This document shows, piece after piece, positions 58,160 through 64,000 of a stretch of 64,000 nucleotides of DNA. The notes beneath the pieces are model-generated. The model was not told the DNA's origin. It searched no databases and saw only the letters and a list, made by a program, of their open reading frames with translations. The stretch is from contig NW_027460346.1 of NCBI RefSeq assembly GCF_050947875.1, positions 4,282,000 to 4,345,999 on the forward strand, in the 5' to 3' direction. The position numbers and the translations under genes were made by a program. The stretch's first letter is position 1. Every line of letters starts with the position of its first letter. The DNA is from Dermacentor variabilis (taxonomy: Eukaryota > Arthropoda > Arachnida > Ixodida > Ixodidae).

Positions 58160-59780
58160 TCGTATGAGCGGTATAAAGATACATAACTTTTTTTTAGAAA
58201 CAGAAATGTCACTGATAAAACACAGAAACAATATCACGAAAGCTTGCAACATGTGCGTAAAAGAAAGACATCTCAAAAGTAGTAAAATAAATACAAATAA
58301 ATGCAAAGTCTGTCGACTAAATGAATATCTAATCCAGTTTGTTGCAACAGGCGTTTTTAATTCTAGATTTAAAACGTTTTGTGGAAGGTAATATTCAGTT
58401 TCAAAGGGAAATTTATTTGTTACTGTGGGAATTTGGTAGCTTAGTGTTTGCTTGCCGTAATTGGTGCGTGCTATTGGAACAAGTTTACGTTTCGTCGAGA
58501 AATCATATCGGCTGCTGGAATTATCTGGAGAAGAAAAGGACAATTTATCACCGTGGAAGTACTTAAGTATACAGAATTTATATACAACTTTTACTTTAAG
58601 GATGACATATTTCTGAAATAGCGGTGACGTTTGTAAATCTGAAGGTGTGCCATGAAACCCCTCAACAGCACGCAAAGCGCGTTTCTGAATTGAAGTTAGT
58701 TTAAGGTAACTGCAGGACGTCGTAGTTCCTCGAACAAGAATACAGTATGATAACCTCGAGTACAGGAGTGCGTAATACATGGATATATTTATGCAGGGGT
58801 TCAACAAATGAGACATCTTATACAAACAACCGACTGTTATACTTCGATCAGACATTAATTTGGTGACGTGAAAATTCCTAGAAAGTTTCCCATTGAAACA
58901 AAGACCAAAAATTTCCTGGTTTGAAACTCGCTTTAATTCAGTATACTCGTAGACAACTTTCAGAGTTATATTTTCTACTGCAGTGATAGGATAAAAAATA
59001 ATGTAGTTTGTCTTTGATAAACTAAGGCTTAGCCTATTGGTCAATAACCAGTTATGTAGCTTTCTTAAATATGCATTTGCCGTAGACTCCATTTGGGAGA
59101 AGGAGTCGGATGAAAAAATATATTCGTATCCTGAGCGTATATGGCCAGATTAGGCAATTTGGATATCTTAGCGATATCATTTATGTATACTAAAAATAAT
59201 ACCGGTCCTAATATTGATCCTTGAGGAACACCATTCTGAATCGCCACTTTCTCTGAGGGTACGCCATTAACCTGAACATACTGCAATCTGTTATTTAAAT
59301 AGCTCTTTAGCAAGTCAGATGCACTACCACGTCTGCGATAACTGTTAAGCTTGCGAAGCAGGTTATTGTGATGACCGCAATCGGATGGCTTTCAGAAATC
59401 TAGGAAAAGGCCAAGAGTGAAGTGTTTCATTTCGATGTTCCTAATAATTTGTCTTTTAGTGATAACGATGCCTGCTCTGTTGATTTGTGTGTCGGGAATC
59501 CATACTGCGAGCAAGTAATAACATTGCACTTTTGGAAAACATTTACGAGGCGAGTATTAATGACACCTTCAAAGACTTTTGATAGAACGGGTAGAACAGA
59601 AATCGGCCTATTATTAGATAAGTCATTCTTTTCCCCACTTTTATAAACTGGACATACGCAAGCTATATTTAGCTGATCTCGGTACACTCCGCTTTCTAAC
59701 ATACTATTTGCGCTGTAACACAAGAGGCCACATATTAAAGAAGATACATGCTTCAAAGGTAGTGTTAGTATCTTGCCAAG
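58160..59780 (-). mobile_element. CR1/L2/Jockey-type LINE reverse transcriptase, decayed
   Basis: Minus-strand order: CVCPVYKSGEKNDLSNNRPI, SVLPVLSKVFEGVINTRLV (59600 region), a GLFLDF-stop where SKAFD should start (TGA at 59394-59392), LKSYLNNRLQYVQVNGV, GVPQGSILGPVLFLVYINDI, then YAQDT (59139-59125) where the catalytic YADDT is expected, and a long open C-terminal frame (58157-59092) with KLHNWLLTNRLSLSLSKTNY and LYSRLSYCILVRG. Both catalytic regions are damaged, so it is inactive. The endonuclease part is missing. The RT type lacks RNase H. Clade not decided. Confidence 0.8.
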
Positions 59781-59789
59781 GTTGAGGAC

Positions 59790-61440
59790 TGGGCGTGTTG
59801 GTATAGCATAATAGTGGCTCGATTGCGCAACATTTGGACGACACCCACAGAAGAGAAACACACCACCACAGAGCGCTACTTGCAACTATCGTTTTATTCT
59901 CTTGTCAAAGGAATAAATACTGGAAGATACTCGGGGGGGGGGGGGGGGAGGGTAACGACAAAAACAAAAAGATTTTTACAAACATGGCTATCCACCAATG
60001 CCGAACCAGCTTTGTCATCTGATAATTTTTGACATCGCAAAAAAGGGACCACGATACAAAATTCCAGATTAGCGCGTGTGGCAATCTATTTCCTTTGCAC
60101 TAAGGGAGATTGATGGCAAGCTCACGCACACACTTCACAAACGTGCAATTTCAGCGGTTTCGATTATTACTCGCGTCATTTGGCTGCCATCTTTGCTCAC
60201 AATCTTGCATTTCTTAAAGAATGGATGACATCCGCAATCTCTACAATGTATCCCAAGGTGTCCGGTGACTGCATTTGAAACGTTATATTCATGCTTCTTT
60301 GATCTTTCATTCAAACATCGTTCAGTCTGTCCGATATACTTTCTGCCGCACTGAAGTGGAATAGAATATACCACTCCCTTTTATAGTGCAGTCGACGAAC
60401 TTTTTTCTATGTTGCGTTTCACAGCCTCGTTTCTGTGTGGCACCTGGGTTTACCTTCGCACGCATGCTCAGCAATTTTTTCGGTGTGGAAAACACAACTG
60501 TTATATCGCATCTCTTACCAATTTTCTTAACTCGGTGCCCGATCGAATGGATGTAAGGCATCACCAATATTTTTTCTCGTGTAATTGGACCGCAAGGCTC
60601 CTTCCCAGATTATAGTGCCCTGGTTCCGATTTCCTTGAGCAAACATTGTGCCACAGATGCTAATACATGGAACGGATAACCTGCTCCCGTGAGCCTGCGC
60701 GTTTGCTCCCGAAAGCTGTCAGCAATGCTGTGATGGCACGAATTTTGCAACGCGCTTCAGTAACATGACTTAACTATGGCTCGTTTTACGACTTTCGAAT
60801 GCGCAGCTTCGAAGGGCAAACGAGGCTTAATTGCGCGCGGTTCGTATTGCCAAGAGCAATGACTGGAGCCCAGACTTATTTTTAAGTCAAGAAACCTAAT
60901 TGATCCACCGTCTGGCTCTTCACTTGTGATCACCAATGGCTCTAGCCCCTCTCTCAAAATTCATTTTAGGTGCGTCAACGGCGATTGAGTCATGTTTTTA
61001 ACATGATAACTAATAAAACTTAATTAATAGATTAATATAACTTAATAATTTCCACTACAACCTGAACACACGACAAACCCATCAATTCATAAGGCGCACC
61101 GCTAGGGTTCTGTCAATGTCGGGTAGAAAGAAGTCGCACAAAATCGGTGCGATAGACGAACCTGTACATATTCCTTGTTTCTGAAGAAAAATGTTTCCAT
61201 TCCAAGACACGTAGGTGGATCCTAAATGCAAGGACAACAACTCTAAAAACGCTTCAACATGCATCTGTGAAATACTTTGAAAGGCAACGTTTCCGTAATT
61301 GCCAATACATTGTTGAATGCACAGCAAGAGCTCTTGGTGAGGAATAGAGTAGAATAAGTCTTTGACATCAAAAGAAGTAAGCCAACCCCTTGTCACAATT
61401 TTCTCGTAGGAACGCAATAACTTGCTCAGAATTTTTATTA
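59790..61440 (-). mobile_element. Penelope-like element: RT fragment and GIY-YIG endonuclease
   Basis: Minus strand: RT part 61417-61082 with LTSFDVKDLFYSIPHQELLL and KQGICTGSSIAPILCDFFL, the Penelope-type RT motifs; a stop-rich piece with RFLDLKIS (60930-60760); and the endonuclease at about 60390-60135, VVYSIPLQCGRKYIGQTERC, LNERSKKHEYNVSNAV and CRDCGCHPFF, the GIY-YIG type with the PLE-specific CCHH finger. The YVDD catalytic piece is lost between 61080 and 60960. Below 60135 to about 59790 is 3' sequence with a C-run (read on this strand; 59935-59948 as G on plus). Confidence 0.82.
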
Positions 61441-61469
61441 AAAAGCGGTCGTCAACTCCCAGTGATTTT

Positions 61470-62200
61470 AACCTGCAGGCTCACGGGGGCAGGTTATTCG
61501 TTTAGTATCTGTGGCACAATGTTTGCTCAAGGAAATCGGAACCAGGGCACCATTATCTGGGAAGGAGCCTTGCAGTCCAATCACACGAGAAAAGATGGTG
61601 GTGATGCCGGACATCCAATCGATCGCGCACCGAGTTGAGAAAATTGGTAAGACATGCGATGTAACAGTGGTGTTTTCCGCACTGGAAAAATGACTGAGCA
61701 TCTATGAAAAGGTAAACCCAGGTGCCGCACAGAAACGAGGCTGTGAAACACAACATAGAAAATAGTTCGTCGACTGCACTAAGGCAGTGGTATATTCTAT
61801 TCCACTTCAGTGCGGCAGAAAGTATATCGGACAGACTGGACGATGTTTGAATGAAAGATCAAAGGAGCATGACTATAACGTTTCAAATGCAGTCGCCGGA
61901 CACCTTGGGACACATTGTAGAGATTGTGGATGTCGGCCATAATTTAAGTAATGCAAGATTGTGAGCAAAGATGGCAGCCAAGTGACTGGAGAAATAATCG
62001 AAGCCGCTGATCTTGCACCTTTGGGAAGTATGTGCGTGAGCATGCCATCAATGTCCCTTAGTTGCAAAGGAAATAGATTTCCTCACGCGCTAATCTGGAA
62101 TTTTGTATCGTGGTCCCGTTTTTGCGCTGTCAAAAATGATCAGATGACAAAGCTGGCCTGGCATTGGGGGATAGCCATGTTTAAGCTGGCGTGCGAGCGT
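61470..62200 (+). mobile_element. Second Penelope-like copy, inverted, endonuclease half
   Basis: Plus strand matches the minus-strand copy at 60030-60700: QGNRNQGTIIWEGALQS, VVYSIPLQCGRKYIGQTGRC-type GIY-YIG reading near 61790-61850, HDYNVSNAVAGHLGTHCRDC, DGSQVTGEIIEAADLAPLG. Contains several stops. With the copy at 59790-61440 it forms an inverted pair about 700 bp in each arm; Penelope-like elements are known to occur in partial inverted or tandem arrangements. Confidence 0.78.
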
Positions 62201-63035
62201 ACTGTATGTTGTGTTGCTAAGAGGCTTAGAAGGTTCAGTGCCTCTCACTCCTATTTCTCAGGATGGAACCACTCTAATCCAGTAAATTAAGACTCGCTTT
62301 TTACGGCAAGAACAACGAGAAGTATGCAAGGGTGAAATTAGCAGCGCATCTCCCCCTCCCTCTCCCCCACTCCCACTTCTATATACACTTCCAGGACCGC
62401 TGACCGGTATAATGTTGCTTTTCCTCAATGATCTCGCGTAACCCACTCTGGCGTATCAGCCATGAATCGAGCGGTGAAAGGGTTAAAAAAATAAGAATAC
62501 TAATTTTGAGGACTATGATTTCAATAAAATCTGGTAATTGTAATTTGTGTGAACTAATGTGTATGCGATATAGATGTAAACTCTATCATCTGTACATATT
62601 ACACAGTAGTAAATTTGAATTAGAAAACAAAAATAAAACTGAAAACGTTTGCGTCGAATTCTTATTGTCTCGCGCCGAAAATTGCAGAAGGCGTCAGAAA
62701 CATTCGCGTAGGTAAAACCCAGTTCGGTAGCACCACAGGGGAAGACCACTTTGAGAGCCAACGACAAGCGAAGTTTGCGCTATGGTTCTTGCAGCAATAG
62801 TTTTCTTTGAACTTTATAAACGATGACATGCTAAAAAGAAATGTTCTAGCGATTCACTTTCGTTGCAGAAGTGACACAATAGAAAGTTGTAGCTCAGCGG
62901 GTTTACGGGCCAGCAGGCCAGCCGAGATGCCAGTGGGCGCATGGGGCGGCCAGCGTGTTTCAGGAGCGGGCCGCTGGCTCATCTGCCCAGCGGAGCGAGC
63001 GCAGCGGATCAGGGTCCACCCGCACGAACAGCGCC
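62201..63035. other. Gene-free stretch
   Basis: AT-rich, turning GC-rich after 62900. No recognised feature; short C/T-rich block at 62345-62385. Confidence 0.35.
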
Positions 63036-63212
63036 ATGTCTTCGGCGTCGTCTGCAGACGCGGCGCTGGCTCGCCTGCAGGCGAAAAAGCCTCGTAGGTG
63101 TTTCACCACTGAAGAGGACCTCTGTATTCTGGTAGAGGTTGCAGCCGCGAGGCCATTTGGCGACGGTTTGAAGCGAATGACGGCGATCGAAAGCCTGAAA
63201 CGACGTTACTGA
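63036..63212 (+). CDS. Truncated SANT/Myb-like ORF (58 aa)
   Basis: From ATG 63036 to TGA 63210-63212: MSSASSADAALARLQAKKPR, then RCFTTEEDLCILVEVAAARP and FGDG. The (F)TxEED(L)xxLxEVAAxxPF phrase is the first helix of a SANT/Myb-like DNA-binding domain frequent in predicted tick proteins, which is normally longer. The frame ends shortly after, so it is a first exon, or a broken copy. The longer in-frame start at 62955 adds a Ser/Arg-rich part with no motif; I prefer 63036. Not strongly supported as a functional gene. Confidence 0.42.
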   Translation: MSSASSADAALARLQAKKPRRCFTTEEDLCILVEVAAARPFGDGLKRMTAIESLKRRY

Positions 63213-63309
63213 TCTTTCTCAATTAAGTCCAACCTTGTCCGACAGGTGGCGCATAGCGAAGCGCTCAGCTCTTGAGAATTATGCTTGGGAAGGGTGCAAC
63301 AGAACTGAG

Positions 63310-64000
63310 TCGTAAAGAAAGGGCGGGGGAGTCGGAATGCTCAGCCAACAGGGAGCCAAACGGTAAAGAGTAAATTGATGATGTCAAGAGCACCTTTGGT
63401 GGTCAGAAACAATGATTGGAAAGAAACTTGGCTGGGCGTTACGTATATGGGGACCGTAAAGAATAGCACAGAGAAGAATAAAGAGTTAGTGGAATGCATA
63501 AGTGCTGATAATAAGGCTTTCGGGAATGATGCCGAAATTATCCTATTAGGTGACATGAATGCCCACATTCAGGATTACGGGTACGGGTAGTCAATGCTAG
63601 ACCTTCGTGAGCAACATAACCACGTTATCGTGAATACAGGGCTTAAGTGTGAATGGCAGACCACGTGAGAAGTGGGAAACCGGCAATTTGACCATTGATT
63701 GCTGTCTGATGACAGAATGAATTCATGATAAGTTGAAAGAAAGTGTCATTGACGAGGGAGGGTATAGCAGCACAGGGAGTAACCATAAATGCATCATTTT
63801 GAAAATGGGACATGTAGTTGGGAAAGAGAGCAAGGAGTGCAAAATGGGTAGTACAAATTTGAACCCTGAACAAATAACAGATATAGACGCTAGAGTCTAG
63901 GTAGAACTTGGCAAATCGCCAAGGGTTGGAATATAGTTACGCCAGCAACGCCCGCAAGTGAAATTGGAAATACGTACGCTTTGTATGCGGATCTTTACCT
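63310..64000 (+). mobile_element. LINE endonuclease fragment running off the window end
   Basis: RKERAGESECSANR-like lead, then GVTYMGTVKNSTEKNKELVE, DAEIILLGDMNAHIQDYGYG (63520-63590), IVNTGLKCEWQTT, GSDH-like phrase replaced by GVTINAS in the present frame near 63775. This is the AP-type endonuclease of a LINE (clade undecided, not the I-group copy at its left). Several stops and frame changes, so dead. The RT part should follow outside the window. Confidence 0.68.

Overview
This is repeat-dense eukaryotic, animal nuclear DNA. The families present point to a hard tick (Ixodidae, probably a metastriate such as Rhipicephalus, Dermacentor or Haemaphysalis): several tRNA-headed SINE families, EN-RT-RNase H LINEs ending in short triplet tails, RTE and Penelope-like elements, Ty3/gypsy fragments, and an F-box-like single-exon gene family. 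The taxon is judged from memory of these families and was not searched. I see no bacterial operon, rRNA, CRISPR array or convincing functional tRNA gene. Only one long intact ordinary gene is visible, an F-box-like protein on the minus strand at 55918-57732. It has a decayed paralogue 16 kb away at 38071-39889.

Layout. 1-1520: decayed THAP/P-element-type transposase. 1560-7400: nearly complete I-group LINE whose ORF1 and ORF2 overlap, broken by only one nonsense codon and three frameshifts. 7905-8290: tail of another LINE. 8291-11484: an unclassified fold-back element with nested inverted arms and two small arginine-rich ORFs. 13330-13664, 15090-16430 and 22350-22590: LINE fragments. 16440-17070 and 18590-19880: minus-strand Ty3/gypsy pieces.

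22915-33893 is the most structured part. One minus-strand SINE is cut in two by a 10,766-bp insert (23050-33815). The insert begins and ends with near-perfect inverted CAC(A/T)GT... termini, carries short repeated motifs just inside both ends, and is flanked by a TG duplication. Within it lie a small MITE, three successive palindromic elements (one a head-on pair of mariner transposase N-termini), another SINE, and a few ORF segments bounded by splice-like signals. A second, smaller element of the same general design (41655-43793, CACTCT... termini, TA duplication) encloses a LINE tail and a SINE.

46840-53325 is a nest: a Ty3/gypsy pol region interrupted by a 1.6-kb inverted-terminus insert, followed directly by an RTE LINE that has lost its catalytic RT core. 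58160-62200 holds a minus-strand LINE and an inverted pair of Penelope-like copies with GIY-YIG endonuclease. The window ends with a truncated SANT/Myb-like ORF and a LINE endonuclease running off the edge. Most of the sequence is thus the record of repeated insertion of transposons into transposons, with the F-box-like family as the only candidate host coding sequence.
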